Numbered from the stretch's first letter, positions 25,283-36,230 are shown. The stretch: DNA of 64,000 nt from UBA4427 sp046351135 (GCA_046351135.1 JAXLZA010000001.1:558001-622000), one strand, 5' to 3'. Translations and numbers: made by a program. The notes: generated by a model from the letters alone, not told the origin.

Positions 25283-26499
25283 TTGCGCTCCAGGGCATCG
25301 GAGGTCGAGGAAGGCGAGAGGCCCGAGAGGACCTCGAGGGCACGCGGGAACGAGCCCAGGATCTTGTGGGAGGCCGAGACCCGCGCCGCCTCGGCGAGGG
25401 CCTGCGCGACCTGCGGATCCTGCTGATGGCCCTCCATGTCGACGATGAAGATGTACTCCCAGGGCTTGCCCTTCATCGGGCGCGACTGGACGGCGGTCAG
25501 GTTGACGCCGTGGCGGGCGAAGGGGCCGAGCAGGTCGTGGAGCGCGCCGGCCTTGTCGCGGCGGACGGTGAAGACGGCGCTGGTCAGGTCCTGGCCCGAC
25601 GGCGCCGGCGTCTCGCGACCGATCACGAGGAAGCGCGTCGTGTTGCCGCGCTGGTCCTGGATGTTCGAGGCGATCGTCAGCAGGTCGTAGACCTCGGCCG
25701 TGACCTCGGAGCCGATCGACGCGACCTTCGGATCGGCGTGGGCGAGCTGGGCGGCGGCGGCGGTGCTCGTCGTCTCCACGGTCTCGACGCCGGGCAGGTT
25801 CGTCTCGAGCCAGCGCCGACACTGCGCGAGCGGCTGGGGATGGGAAGCGACGCGCTGGATGTCCTCGAGGCGGCCGCTGCGGGACATCAGATGCTGCGCG
25901 ATCTCGAGCTTGATCTCGCTGCAGATCGTGACCTCGGTCTCGACCAGCGCGTCGAAGGTCACCGTGATCGGCCCCTCGATCGTATTCTCGACGGGCACGA
26001 CACCGAAATGCGTGTCCCCACGCTCGGTCAGCGTGAAGACGTCGCGCATCATCGTCACCGGGACGAGGTCGACCTGGGCACCGAACTGCCGGCTCGCGGC
26101 CTGGTGGCTGAAGGTGCCGTCGGGGCCGAGGAAGGCGACTCGCACCCGCTCCTCGAGGGAGCGGGTCGCCGAGATGATCTCGCGGAAGACGTGGGGGATC
26201 GCGGCGCTCGGGAAGGGCCCCGGATTCTTCGCGATCAGGGCATGGACGAGGTCGCGCTCGCGGGCGGCGACGTAGATCGGGCCGCTGCGCCCGCCGCGCT
26301 TCAGCTCGCCGACGCGCTGGACCGCCTGCGCCCGGCGATTGAGCTGGGCGAGGATCTCCGCGTCGATCCCGTCGATCTGCCGCCGCAGGGCGGCGAGCTC
26401 GTCGGCGTTCTCGGGCGCGAGCGCGTTCGACGACTCGGAGGCCGAGCGGACCATCGACTCCGTGCGGGGACCGCTCTCCGACTTCGGGCGATTCGGCAT
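25279..26499 (-). CDS. pheA: Bifunctional chorismate mutase / prephenate dehydratase
   Basis: 406-aa enzyme of phenylalanine synthesis. An N-terminal AroQ mutase (LRRQIDGIDAEILAQLNRRA) precedes the dehydratase (VAFLGPDGTFSHQAASRQFG; GNTTRFLVIGRE) and a C-terminal ACT domain (RRDKAGALHDLLGPFARHGV, then AVQSRPMKG). The Phe-binding ESRP motif reads QSRP here. The ATG at 26499 is preferred over an adjacent TTG. It is the first gene of the block, with a candidate promoter 230-260 bp upstream. Confidence 0.95.
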   Translation of the reverse strand: MPNRPKSESGPRTESMVRSASESSNALAPENADELAALRRQIDGIDAEILAQLNRRAQAVQRVGELKRGGRSGPIYVAARERDLVHALIAKNPGPFPSAAIPHVFREIISATRSLEERVRVAFLGPDGTFSHQAASRQFGAQVDLVPVTMMRDVFTLTERGDTHFGVVPVENTIEGPITVTFDALVETEVTICSEIKLEIAQHLMSRSGRLEDIQRVASHPQPLAQCRRWLETNLPGVETVETTSTAAAAQLAHADPKVASIGSEVTAEVYDLLTIASNIQDQRGNTTRFLVIGRETPAPSGQDLTSAVFTVRRDKAGALHDLLGPFARHGVNLTAVQSRPMKGKPWEYIFIVDMEGHQQDPQVAQALAEAARVSASHKILGSFPRALEVLSGLSPSSTSDALERK

Positions 26500-26729
26500 C
26501 AAGAGCGGTTCCGGTCACCGGGACGCGGGCCCCGCGCACACGCGCCATCGGCCGAGCTTCCGAGAAGCGGGCGGGCGGGTGCACGGTCGCGAGCCTGGGT
26601 GGTTGGGTCCTGCGGAAAGCGCCTCGCTCGACCTTCGAGCGGGTCACTCGGCGCGACGCGCGGCCTGGGGCCGGGCGCGGACGATCGGGGTCGGCTGAAA
26701 ACTGGCTAACCCCTTGAAATTGAAGCGGC

Positions 26730-26758
26730 AGCGTATCCGAGGCCCTCTGCCCTGGCAA
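26730..26758 (-). promoter_or_regulatory. Candidate sigma70 promoter for pheA-hisC-tyrA-rpsA
   Basis: On the minus strand TTGCCA (26758-26753) and TACGCT (26735-26730) are separated by 17 bp in the most AT-rich part of the region. The -35 matches consensus 5/6 and the -10 only 3/6. It would give a leader of about 225 nt before pheA. Confidence 0.4.
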
Positions 26759-26768
26759 TCGAGGAAAG

Positions 26769-26802
26769 TCGGATTCCCTTCTAAAAGCAAGGGTTTATCC
26801 GA
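26769..26802. promoter_or_regulatory. Inverted repeat in the divergent pheA / GGDEF intergenic region
   Basis: TCGGAT-T-CCCTT pairs with AAGGG-TTT-ATCCGA around an 8-nt loop, giving 11 paired bases with a small internal loop. It lies in the ~450-bp gap between pheA and the diguanylate cyclase, 11 bp upstream of the candidate minus-strand -35 box. It could be an operator for either gene or a transcript hairpin for the plus-strand gene. The rest of the gap shows nothing else I can assign. Confidence 0.4.
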
Positions 26803-26950
26803 CCTCGACGCCCGGCCGCGGATGGGCAGACCCGACGCGCCCGTGGGTATCGGCCTAAGTCATTGAAATCCGTGATGTTTTCTCGTGCAGACATCAAGTT
26901 CCGGCGAATCCGGGTCGATAGACGCCCGGAACCCCTCCGCGCGAGGCGCG

Positions 26951-28645
26951 ATGGCCCGATCCCTGTCCCAGCACGACGAGGCCACGGCTCCGGCCCGGCC
27001 CAATCCCTCGGCCGCCTTCAACAGCGTCTCGACGCGGATCATCGCCTCCGTCTTCCTCGCCACCGTCCTCACGGCGGCGGTCGTGAGCGGGCTCTGCGTG
27101 CGCGCCATCCACGGCGACCAGGCCCAGCGCCTCGTCCGGGGCTTCTCCGGTCTCGCCTCGAGCCGCGAGGCCGCCTGGACCCGACAGGCGCAGGCGCTGA
27201 CCACCCGGCTCCGCGCGGAGAGCGCACCCGGCACCGCCTGGTCCGAAGCCCTGCTCCAGGCACGCATCCTCGCCGCCCGATCCCCCGGCACGACGCTCCG
27301 CTGGCAGAGCCCCGATCGCCCCACCGGCCGGACGACCGGCGCGAGTGCGCTGCTCGAGGGCGAGCTCCCGGCCCCGCCGGACGGACTCGCGAGCCGCTTC
27401 GACCGCATCGTGCTGGCCAGCGCCGACGCTCCCGCGGCGGGCCTCGAAGACTGCCTCGCCGCCGAAGCCGAGCTCCCGGGCAACGCCGCCGCCCCACCCG
27501 CCCGTCTCACCGCCTGCATCGCCCGCGACGCGCTCGCGGACCTGCTCGCCCCCGGTCCCGAAGAGCTCGCCTCGCCCCGGGTCCTGCTGACCGATCTACG
27601 CGGCATCGTTCACGCCGCGGGCGGCCCCGGCGCACCGGCCCGCATCGGCGGCCGCCTCCCGATCGGCCCGCTGATCGGACAGGGCCACGCCACCGACCTC
27701 GCCCGCTATTCGGATCCCGTCGGCCGCGCGCTCGTCGGACTCGCGTCGCCACTCGGCCGCAGCGGCTGGTTCCTCGCGGTCGAGACCGAGCACGCGCGCG
27801 CCTTCGCGCCGGCGATCGCCCTCACGCGCACGATCTTCATCGTCGACGTCTGCGTGATCCTGCTCTTCAGCGTGCTCGCCTACAAGATCACGGTCGCGAT
27901 CATGCAGCCGATCCACGCGCTCTCGAGCGGTGCCCAGCGCATCCTCGACGGACACATCGACCACCAGATCCCGCCGCCCGCGATCCACGACGACGAGCTC
28001 GGCCTGCTCACCCACACCTTCAACGAGATGATGCGCAAGCTGCGCAGCAACCAGATCGAGATCGAGCGCGATCGCGTCCGCCTCGCGGAGAAGAACGAGG
28101 AGCTGCAGAGCGCCAACGAGGTCCTCTCCCAGCTCTCGATCACGGACGGCCTCACGAAGCTCCACAACCACCGCTACTTCCAGGACCATCTGACCCGCGA
28201 GATCAAGCGCGTCTCGCGGACGCATTCCCCCCTCTCCCTGATCCTGATCGACATCGACGACTTCAAGCAGCTGAACGACACCCACGGCCACGCCGCCGGC
28301 GACGAGGTCCTGATCACCCTCGCCACGATCATGAACGAGAGCGCCCGCGAGTCGGACCTGATCGCGCGCTACGGCGGCGAAGAGTTCGTCATCCTGATGC
28401 CGAACACCGACCTCGCCGGCGCCGTCCACCTCGCCGAGAAGATCCGCATGGCCGTCGAATCGACGCGGCTGATCATCGGCGACCGCATGAAGCCGACGCT
28501 CGTCACCATCTCGCTCGGCGTCGCCCTCTTCAAGGGCAATCGCCGCGAGTTCTTCGCCGAGGCCGATCGCGCACTCTACCGCGCGAAGGCCGCGGGCAAG
28601 AACTGCGTCATCATCGCCGGGTCCGACTCGAACGCCCTCGGCTGA
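26951..28645 (+). CDS. Membrane diguanylate cyclase (sensor-HAMP-GGDEF)
   Basis: 564-aa enzyme making cyclic di-GMP. TM1 spans ~29-50, a ~240-aa sensory region is probably periplasmic and lacks a family I recognise, TM2 spans ~292-315, then HAMP and a short coiled coil, and GGDEF from ~398. The active site is GGEEF (~475), and an RxxD inhibitory site (RESD) sits five residues before it, so both synthesis and product inhibition look intact. The ATG at 26951 has GAGG upstream; a GTG at 26885 without one would add 22 residues. Confidence 0.93.
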   Translation: MARSLSQHDEATAPARPNPSAAFNSVSTRIIASVFLATVLTAAVVSGLCVRAIHGDQAQRLVRGFSGLASSREAAWTRQAQALTTRLRAESAPGTAWSEALLQARILAARSPGTTLRWQSPDRPTGRTTGASALLEGELPAPPDGLASRFDRIVLASADAPAAGLEDCLAAEAELPGNAAAPPARLTACIARDALADLLAPGPEELASPRVLLTDLRGIVHAAGGPGAPARIGGRLPIGPLIGQGHATDLARYSDPVGRALVGLASPLGRSGWFLAVETEHARAFAPAIALTRTIFIVDVCVILLFSVLAYKITVAIMQPIHALSSGAQRILDGHIDHQIPPPAIHDDELGLLTHTFNEMMRKLRSNQIEIERDRVRLAEKNEELQSANEVLSQLSITDGLTKLHNHRYFQDHLTREIKRVSRTHSPLSLILIDIDDFKQLNDTHGHAAGDEVLITLATIMNESARESDLIARYGGEEFVILMPNTDLAGAVHLAEKIRMAVESTRLIIGDRMKPTLVTISLGVALFKGNRREFFAEADRALYRAKAAGKNCVIIAGSDSNALG

Positions 28646-28788
28646 GTCGTCCCCTCGTCCCGACGACGCGCCTCGCGCCGATCGCCTCGGCGACCCGGTG
28701 CGCGCCGCGCCCGGGCCGGGCCGACGCCCGGCAACCTCCCCGACCTCCGACCCTTTCGCCCCCGGGCCGCTTCCGCGATGCTCCGCCC

Positions 28789-29451
28789 ATGACCTGCATC
28801 ATGGGCCTCACGGGCGGCATCGGCAGCGGAAAGAGCACCGTCACGCGCATCCTCCGGGAGCTCGGGGCGACGACGATCGACGCGGACGCCATCGTCCACG
28901 AGATGCAGGCACCGGGTCAGCCCATGCTGCGCGAGCTGGCGGCCGCGTTCGGGGAGTCGATCCTCACGCCCGACGGTGCCCTCGATCGCAAGGGGCTGGG
29001 CGCGATCGTGTTCCGCGACGAGGCGGCTCGGGCGAAGCTCGGCGAGATCGTACACGCGCCGGTGATCGGCGAGATGATGCGGCGCGCGAAGGCGGCCGTG
29101 GATCGGGGCGATCCGCTGGTCGTGCTCGACATCCCCCTGCTCTTCGAGGGGCGCGTGAGCGGCCGCGGCTCGGGGGCCCTGATGCACTTCGACGTCACGG
29201 TCTGCGTGTGGGTCGACGAGGCGGTGCAGGTCGCGCGCACGATGGCGCGCGACGGCTGCGACGAGGGCGAGGCGCGCCGGCGGATGGCGGCCCAGCTCCC
29301 GATCGATCGCAAGCGCGAGCTCGCCGATCACGTCATCGACAACTCGGGCTCGCCCGAGGCGACGCGGGCCCAGGTCGAGACGCTCGTCTTCGAGCTGACG
29401 GCCGGAAAGCTCGGTCGGCCCACCCTCAAGCGCCCCGCAGCGGCGCCTTGA
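28789..29451 (+). CDS. coaE: Dephospho-CoA kinase
   Basis: 220-aa kinase for the last step of coenzyme A synthesis. Walker A is in MGLTGGIGSGKSTVTRILRE; DADAIVHE and LDIPLLFEG are the family's substrate motifs. The ATG at 28789 is used; a second in-frame ATG at 28801 would begin at MGLTGG. Its last 26 bp overlap the 3' end of trpA on the opposite strand. Confidence 0.94.
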   Translation: MTCIMGLTGGIGSGKSTVTRILRELGATTIDADAIVHEMQAPGQPMLRELAAAFGESILTPDGALDRKGLGAIVFRDEAARAKLGEIVHAPVIGEMMRRAKAAVDRGDPLVVLDIPLLFEGRVSGRGSGALMHFDVTVCVWVDEAVQVARTMARDGCDEGEARRRMAAQLPIDRKRELADHVIDNSGSPEATRAQVETLVFELTAGKLGRPTLKRPAAAP

Positions 29452-30286
29452 GCGGAGCCTTGAGCTCGGCGATGAAGCGCGCGACGTCGTCGATCGCATC
29501 GGCCTTCGACGCCGCCTTCTCGATCCGGTCGACGATCGCGCTGCCGACGACGACGCCGTCCGCATAGCGTCCGATCTGCCCTGCCTGCTCGGGCGTCGAG
29601 ACGCCGAAGCCGACGCAGATCGGCATGTCCGACATCGTCTTCGCGAGCCGGACCTGGGCCTCGATGCCCGCCGAGATCGTGGCTCGCGCCCCCGTGACGC
29701 CCTGGAGCGAGACGGCGTAGAGGAATCCGCGGGTCTCCCGAAGCAGCATCGCGAGACGCTCGGGCGGCGTCGTCGGGGCGGCGAGCAGGATCGGATCGAT
29801 GCCGAGCGCGCGACAGGGATCGAGCCAGGGCTTCCCGTCCTCGGGCGGGAGGTCCGGGATGATGATCCCGTCGACACCGACCTCGTGGGCGGCCTTCGCG
29901 AAAGGCTCCGCTCCCATGGCGTGGATCGGGTTCGCGTAGCCCATCAGGACGAGGGGCTGCTCGACGCGATCGCGCAGGCGGGCGACGAGGCGCAGGATCG
30001 AGCGGAGCGTCGTGCCCCGGGCCAGCGCCCGGCTGCTCGAGCGCTGGATCGTGGGGCCCTCGGCGGTGGGATCCGAGAAGGGCACACCGAGCTCGATGAT
30101 GTCCGCCCCCGCCTCGGCCATCGCGAGGACGAGGGCCTCGGTCGTCTCGAGATCGGGATCTCCCGCGGTCAGGAAGGGCACGAGCGCGCGCTCGCCCCGG
30201 GCCCGCAGCGCCGCGAAGCGTCGGCCGATCCGGCCGACCGGCGGCGTCCCGCCCGATCCCGAATGCCCGCTCGCAAGCTCCGTCAT
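29426..30286 (-). CDS. trpA: Tryptophan synthase alpha chain
   Basis: 286-aa subunit that splits indole-3-glycerol phosphate. The catalytic Glu and Asp are in IIELGVPFSDPTAEGP, and the phosphate-binding region includes ICVGFGVSTPEQA and GVVVGSAIVDRIE. The ATG begins one base after the trpB stop. It is the last gene of the trp operon, and its end overlaps coaE convergently by 26 bp. Confidence 0.95.
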   Translation of the reverse strand: MTELASGHSGSGGTPPVGRIGRRFAALRARGERALVPFLTAGDPDLETTEALVLAMAEAGADIIELGVPFSDPTAEGPTIQRSSSRALARGTTLRSILRLVARLRDRVEQPLVLMGYANPIHAMGAEPFAKAAHEVGVDGIIIPDLPPEDGKPWLDPCRALGIDPILLAAPTTPPERLAMLLRETRGFLYAVSLQGVTGARATISAGIEAQVRLAKTMSDMPICVGFGVSTPEQAGQIGRYADGVVVGSAIVDRIEKAASKADAIDDVARFIAELKAPLKAPLRGA

Positions 30287-30287
30287 G

Positions 30288-31489
<1,202 letters not shown>

Positions 31490-31493
<4 letters not shown>

Positions 31494-32152
31494 TGGTCGC
31501 CACCCGATTCCTTCGCGGCTTCGATCTCCGCTTCCTTGCGCCGCACGGCCTCCACGAACGCGCGCATGCGCGCCGGATCCTTGCGGTAGTTGGGTCCTTC
31601 GACACCGGTCGCCACGTCGACGCCCCAGGGCGGGATCTCGCCGACGTCGGCGAGCGCCGAGCCGACGTTCTCCGGCGTGAGGCCGCCGGCGATGATGACG
31701 TCGTAGCCCTGCGCGATCAGCGACTCCGCCTCGCTCCAGTCCCAGGCCTGGCCCTGGCCGCCGCCGTGGTGGGGATGGTCGAGCAGCAGGATCGAGCCGG
31801 GATAGGTGCGCGCGGCCTCCTCGTCGGCCCCCTGGATCGCCTTGATGGTCGGCAGGTCGACCGCCTCGACGTCCTCCTCGCTCTCGTCGCCGTGGAACTG
31901 GATCCGCTCGAAGGGCACGCGCCGCAGGATCCCGTCGATCTCGTCCCAGGGCGCGTTGCGGAAGAGCGCGACCCGCTCGACGTCCATGCCCTCGACGGCC
32001 TCGCAGATCGCCAACGCCCGCTTGACGTCGACCTGTCGTGGGGAGCCCGGAACGAAGTTGATCCCGATCAGGTCCGCACCCGCCTTGACCGCCTCGACCG
32101 CGTCCTCGGGATGCATCACGCCACAGATCTTGATCCGCACGATTCCGCTCAC
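31490..32152 (-). CDS. trpF: Phosphoribosylanthranilate isomerase
   Basis: 220-aa (beta-alpha)8 enzyme of tryptophan synthesis. The catalytic Cys is in VRIKICGVMHPEDA and the catalytic Asp in LLLDHPHHGG; phosphate-binding motifs are AGGLTPENV and GVDVATGVEG. The GTG at 32152 overlaps the trpC stop (GTGA). The C-terminal ~20 residues are a charged tail beyond the barrel. Confidence 0.93.
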
Positions 32153-32937
32153 GATCGCCTCCGCAATGCTGCCAGCGCCTGACCCGGATCGGGCTGGCGC
32201 ATCAGCGATTCTCCCACCAGGAAACCACGCGCCCCGGCCCGGGCCAGGCGCGCGACGTCTTCGGGACCGCCGATCCCGCTCTCGGCGACGAGCAGCACCG
32301 CCGGGTCCGCGATGCGCGCAGCGATCCGCTCCGTCGTGCCGAGATCGACCTCGAAGGTCCGCAGGTCGCGATTGTTCACGCCGACGAGCGTCGCCCCGAC
32401 CGCGAGGGCGCGGTCGAGCTCCGCCTCGTCGTGGACCTCGACGAGGACGTCGAGGCCGAGCCCCCGGGCATGGCGATGGAGCGCGGCGAGATCCGCGTCG
32501 GCGAGCGCCGCCACGATCAGGAGCACCGCGTCGGCCCCCGCCACCCGCGCCTCGTCGATCTGATAGGGATCGATCACGAAGTCCTTGCGCAGGAGCGGCG
32601 TCGCGACCGCGGCGCGGACCTGGCGCAGGATCTCGAGGCTCCCGCCGAAGAACTTCTCGTCCGTCAGCACCGAGATGCCCGCCGCCCCCGCCGCCTGATA
32701 GGCGAGCGCGATCTTCTCCGCGTCGAAGTCGGCCCGGATGAGCCCCTTGCTGGGCGACATCCGCTTGATCTCCGCGATCACCGCGACCCCGTCGCAGCGC
32801 TCGAGCGACAGGGCGAGCCCCGCGACCGGCCGTGTCGCCGCGCGCGCCGCCCGGGCGAGCTCCGCGGCGCCGAGGCGTGCCTTCGCTTCGCGCACCTCGA
32901 CGGCCTTGTGGGCGAGGATCCGGTCGAGGACGTTCAT
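32149..32937 (-). CDS. trpC: Indole-3-glycerol phosphate synthase
   Basis: 262-aa barrel enzyme closing the indole ring. VIAEIKRMSPSKG, VLTDEKFFGGSLEIL, LLRKDFVIDPYQI and GVNNRDLRTFEVDL carry the catalytic Lys and Glu residues. ATGA overlap with trpD upstream. Confidence 0.95.
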   Translation of the reverse strand: MNVLDRILAHKAVEVREAKARLGAAELARAARAATRPVAGLALSLERCDGVAVIAEIKRMSPSKGLIRADFDAEKIALAYQAAGAAGISVLTDEKFFGGSLEILRQVRAAVATPLLRKDFVIDPYQIDEARVAGADAVLLIVAALADADLAALHRHARGLGLDVLVEVHDEAELDRALAVGATLVGVNNRDLRTFEVDLGTTERIAARIADPAVLLVAESGIGGPEDVARLARAGARGFLVGESLMRQPDPGQALAALRRRS

Positions 32938-34019
32938 GCTCCCACCGCCTTCGCCTGCGCCGCGCCCGACCGCTCCGGCGTCGCCGCCACGAGCGCCCGG
33001 GCCTCCGTCGTCGCCCGGCGCAGCGCCTCGAGGCGTGCCGCGGCCGCACCGGAGTCGATGCTCCGCGCCGCCTGCTCGAGCCCCTCCTCGAGGGAGCCTG
33101 CCGCCTCGACGACGAATAGCGCCGCCGCGGCGTTCAGCAGCACGATGTCCCGCCGCGGGCCGCGCTCGCCCGAGAGGATGGCGCGCGTCGTCGCGGCGTT
33201 CTCCGCGGGCGAGCCGCCGCGCAGGTCCTCGAGTCGCGCCCGGGGCAGCCCGAGCGCCACGCCGTCGATCGCGACCCGCTCGACGCGGCCCGCGGAGACC
33301 AGGGCCGCCTGGTTGCCGGCGGTCGTCGTGAGCTCGTCGAGCCCGTCGTCGCCGTGGACCACGAGCGCGCGCTCCGCGCCGAGCCCCGCGAGCACCGCCG
33401 CCAGCCGGTCCACGAGCGCCGCGCTCGAGACCCCGACGAGCTGATGCCGCGCCCCGACCGGCGAGAGCAGCGGGCCGAGCAGATTGAGGAAGGTCCGCAC
33501 CCCGAGCTCCGCCCGGACGGCGGCGACGTGGCGGAAGGCGGGATGGGCGGTGCGCGCGAAGAAGGCGCCGATGCCGATCTCGTCGAGGATGCGGGCGCAG
33601 GTCTCGATCGGCAGGTCGATCGCGACGCCGAGGGCCTCGAGCAGGTCGAAGCTCCCCGAGCGGCTCCCTGCCGCGCGATTGCCGTGCTTGGCGACGGGGA
33701 CGCCGGCGCCGGCGACGACGAAGGCGGCGGTCGTCGAGACGTTGAAGGTGTCGAGGCCGGAGCCGCCGGTCCCGCAGGTGTCGATCACCCGCGCCGAGCG
33801 GGGCTTCGCGGTCACCGCCCGGGCCCGCAGCACCCGCGCCGCCGCGATCAGCTGGTCCACCGTCTCGCCCCGCATCCGGAGCGCGATCAGGAACGCCGCC
33901 GTGCGCGCGTCCGTCGAGCGGCCGTCCATGATCTCGCCCAGGGCGCGGGCGAGCCGCTCCGGATCGAGGGGCCGGCCCTCGACCAGATCCGCGATGGCCG
34001 CCTGGACTTCGCTCGTCAT
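32934..34019 (-). CDS. trpD: Anthranilate phosphoribosyltransferase
   Basis: 361-aa enzyme attaching phosphoribosyl to anthranilate. PRPP- and Mg-binding motifs are DTCGTGGSGLDTFNVST and VAKHGNRAAGSRSGSFD, and HGDDGLDELTTT is present. The ATG at 34019 overlaps the trpG stop (ATGA). A ~25-aa C-terminal extension is Ala-rich. Confidence 0.95.
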   Translation of the reverse strand: MTSEVQAAIADLVEGRPLDPERLARALGEIMDGRSTDARTAAFLIALRMRGETVDQLIAAARVLRARAVTAKPRSARVIDTCGTGGSGLDTFNVSTTAAFVVAGAGVPVAKHGNRAAGSRSGSFDLLEALGVAIDLPIETCARILDEIGIGAFFARTAHPAFRHVAAVRAELGVRTFLNLLGPLLSPVGARHQLVGVSSAALVDRLAAVLAGLGAERALVVHGDDGLDELTTTAGNQAALVSAGRVERVAIDGVALGLPRARLEDLRGGSPAENAATTRAILSGERGPRRDIVLLNAAAALFVVEAAGSLEEGLEQAARSIDSGAAAARLEALRRATTEARALVAATPERSGAAQAKAVGA

Positions 34020-34615
34020 GCGGTCGCCCGCGCGCGGCACAGGCTCAGGAAGTTCCCGAGGATCGCCTTGCCCTGCCCCGTCATGATGGACTCGGGATGG
34101 AACTGAACCCCCTCGATCGGGAGCTCGCGGTGGCGCACGCCCATGATCTCGCCGTCCGCCGTCCGCGCCGAGATCTCGAGGCAGGCCGGCATGCTCGACT
34201 CCTCGATCACGAGGGAGTGGTAGCGGGTCGCCTCGAACGGCGACGGGATGCCGCGGAAGAGCCCCCGGCCGTCGTGCTCGATCTTCGAGACCTTGCCGTG
34301 CATGATCGAGCGGGCGCGGATGATGCGGCCGCCGAAGGCGGCGCCGATCGACTGGTGGCCCAGGCAGACGCCGAGGACCGGAAGACCCGCGCGGGCGAAG
34401 CGCGGAATCGCCTCGACCGAGACCCCCGCGTCGTCCGGATCGCCCGGGCCCGGCGAGATCACGAGGCCGCTGCCGGCCCGCGCGAGCAGGTTGTCGACGG
34501 TGTCGTCGTCGTTGCGCACGACCTCGATCTCCGCCCCGAGCTCGCCCAGGTACTGGACGAGGTTGTAGGTGAAGGAGTCGTAGTTGTCGATCATGAGGAG
34601 GCGGGTGGTCGACAT
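34016..34615 (-). CDS. trpG: Anthranilate synthase glutaminase subunit
   Basis: 199-aa class I glutamine amidotransferase supplying ammonia to TrpE. It shows the oxyanion motif ISPGPGDPDDAG, nucleophile Cys in LGVCLGHQSIG and His/Glu in VQFHPESIMT. It follows trpE by 8 bp. It could also serve p-aminobenzoate synthesis, as many TrpG proteins do. Confidence 0.95.
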   Translation of the reverse strand: MSTTRLLMIDNYDSFTYNLVQYLGELGAEIEVVRNDDDTVDNLLARAGSGLVISPGPGDPDDAGVSVEAIPRFARAGLPVLGVCLGHQSIGAAFGGRIIRARSIMHGKVSKIEHDGRGLFRGIPSPFEATRYHSLVIEESSMPACLEISARTADGEIMGVRHRELPIEGVQFHPESIMTGQGKAILGNFLSLCRARATA

Positions 34616-34623
34616 GGCTCGTG

Positions 34624-36111
34624 TTATTCCATGCCTTCCCGGGCGAGGTCGATCGCGGTCAGGACGGAGCGGGCCTTGTTGATCGTCTCCTCGAACTCGT
34701 ACTCCGGCTGCGAGTCGACGACGACGCCGGCGCCCGACTGGAGCGTGATCTTCCCGTCCTTCGCGACCATCGTCCGGATCGTGATCGCCATGTCCATGTT
34801 GCCGGAGTAGTCGAGGTAGCCCGCGCAGCCCCCGTAGAAGCCGCGGCGGACGGTCTCGAGCTCGTCGATGATCTCCATCGCCCGGACCTTCGGCGCCCCC
34901 GAGAGCGTCCCGGCCGGGAAGGTCGCCCGCAGGACGTCGAGCCAGTCGAGGCCGGGGCGGAGCGTCCCGTGGACGTTCGAGACGATGTGCATGACGTGGG
35001 AATAGCGCTCGACCACCGCGTACTCGTCGACCGCGACGCTCCCGATCTTCGCGACGCGGCCCACATCGTTGCGGCCCAGATCGACGAGCATGAGGTGCTC
35101 GGCGCGCTCCTTCGGATCCGCCAGCAGATCGGCCTCGAGCTGCCGGTCCTCTTCCGGCGTCTTCCCGCGCCAGCGCGTGCCGGCGATCGGGCGCACGTCG
35201 ATCCGCTCGCCGTCGAGCCGGACCAGGATCTCCGGCGACGAGCCGACGAGGACGGCGTCCTCCATCCGGATGAAGAACATGTACGGGCTCGGATTGATGA
35301 CCCGCAGATGGCGGTAGATCGAGAACGGGTCGACCTGCAACGGCAGCTGGAACTGCTGCGAGAGCACGACCTGGAAGATGTCGCCCGCCTCGATGTACTC
35401 CTTCGCGCGCTTCACGATCTCGTGGAAGCCGGACTCGGTCAGGCTGCGCTCGACCTGCATCGGCGCGCGCACCGCCGGCCGCCGCGGCTCCGCCGGAAGC
35501 GGCGTCCGCAGTCGCTCGACCATCGCCTCGAGCCGACCCTCCGCCCGGGCGAAGGCCGCCCGCGGATCCTCGCCGGGGGCGACCTCGTCGTGGATCGCGA
35601 TCAGGGCCGTGTGCCGCACGTTGTCGTAGACGACGACGTACTCGGGCAGCACGAAGAAGGCGTCCGGGAGCCCCACCTTGTCGGGATTCGAATCGGGGAT
35701 GGCCTCGACGAAGCGGACCCAGTCGTAGGCGATCATGCCCACCGCTCCGCCGAGGAAACGCGGCAGGTCCTGCCCCTCCGGCTTCGCGGCGGCGAAGGCG
35801 CGCAGCTTCTCGCGCAGAACCTCGAGCGGGTCGCCAGGGGCGGTGATCCGCTCGCTGCGGCCCCCTTCGCTCCACTCGACCTCGCGCCCACGCGCCCGGA
35901 AGGTCGCCCGGGCCCCCACGCCGAGGAAGCTGTAGCGGGCCCACTTCTCACCGCCCTCGACCGATTCGAGCAGGAAGGCCGTGCGGCCGTCGTCGAGCTT
36001 GCGGAACAGGGAGAGCGGCGTGTCGAGATCGGCGAGGATCTCGCGCAGGACGGGGACGTGACGCCCCCGTCGGGCGAGCTCTTCGAATTGCTCGGGCGAT
36101 GTGCGGAGCAC
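34624..36111 (-). CDS. trpE: Anthranilate synthase component I
   Basis: 495-aa chorismate-utilising subunit. The Trp feedback-inhibition motif LLESVEGG is intact (TAFLLESVEGGEKWARYS), and the catalytic core has IAGTRWRGKT, LVDLGRNDVGRV and FPAGTLSGAPKVRAMEII. The GTG at 36111 has GAGAG upstream. It is the first gene of trpEGDCFBA. The 119-bp gap to lptD contains a small hairpin but no leader peptide with Trp codons. Confidence 0.96.
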   Translation of the reverse strand: MLRTSPEQFEELARRGRHVPVLREILADLDTPLSLFRKLDDGRTAFLLESVEGGEKWARYSFLGVGARATFRARGREVEWSEGGRSERITAPGDPLEVLREKLRAFAAAKPEGQDLPRFLGGAVGMIAYDWVRFVEAIPDSNPDKVGLPDAFFVLPEYVVVYDNVRHTALIAIHDEVAPGEDPRAAFARAEGRLEAMVERLRTPLPAEPRRPAVRAPMQVERSLTESGFHEIVKRAKEYIEAGDIFQVVLSQQFQLPLQVDPFSIYRHLRVINPSPYMFFIRMEDAVLVGSSPEILVRLDGERIDVRPIAGTRWRGKTPEEDRQLEADLLADPKERAEHLMLVDLGRNDVGRVAKIGSVAVDEYAVVERYSHVMHIVSNVHGTLRPGLDWLDVLRATFPAGTLSGAPKVRAMEIIDELETVRRGFYGGCAGYLDYSGNMDMAITIRTMVAKDGKITLQSGAGVVVDSQPEYEFEETINKARSVLTAIDLAREGME

Positions 36112-36230
36112 GGATCTCTCTGGGAATCGCCTCGGGGCGGGGGGTGCGGGTTGCGGAATACCCGAAAACCCTTTGACTCTAGGCGTTTGGAGGCACCCCG
36201 GCAAGCTGGGGCCCGCTCCGGGAGGACAGC

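Noticed and set aside
36112..36230. trp attenuator with leader peptide upstream of trpE
   Set aside because: A small CCCC/GGGG hairpin exists, but there is no short ORF with Trp codons and no T-run.
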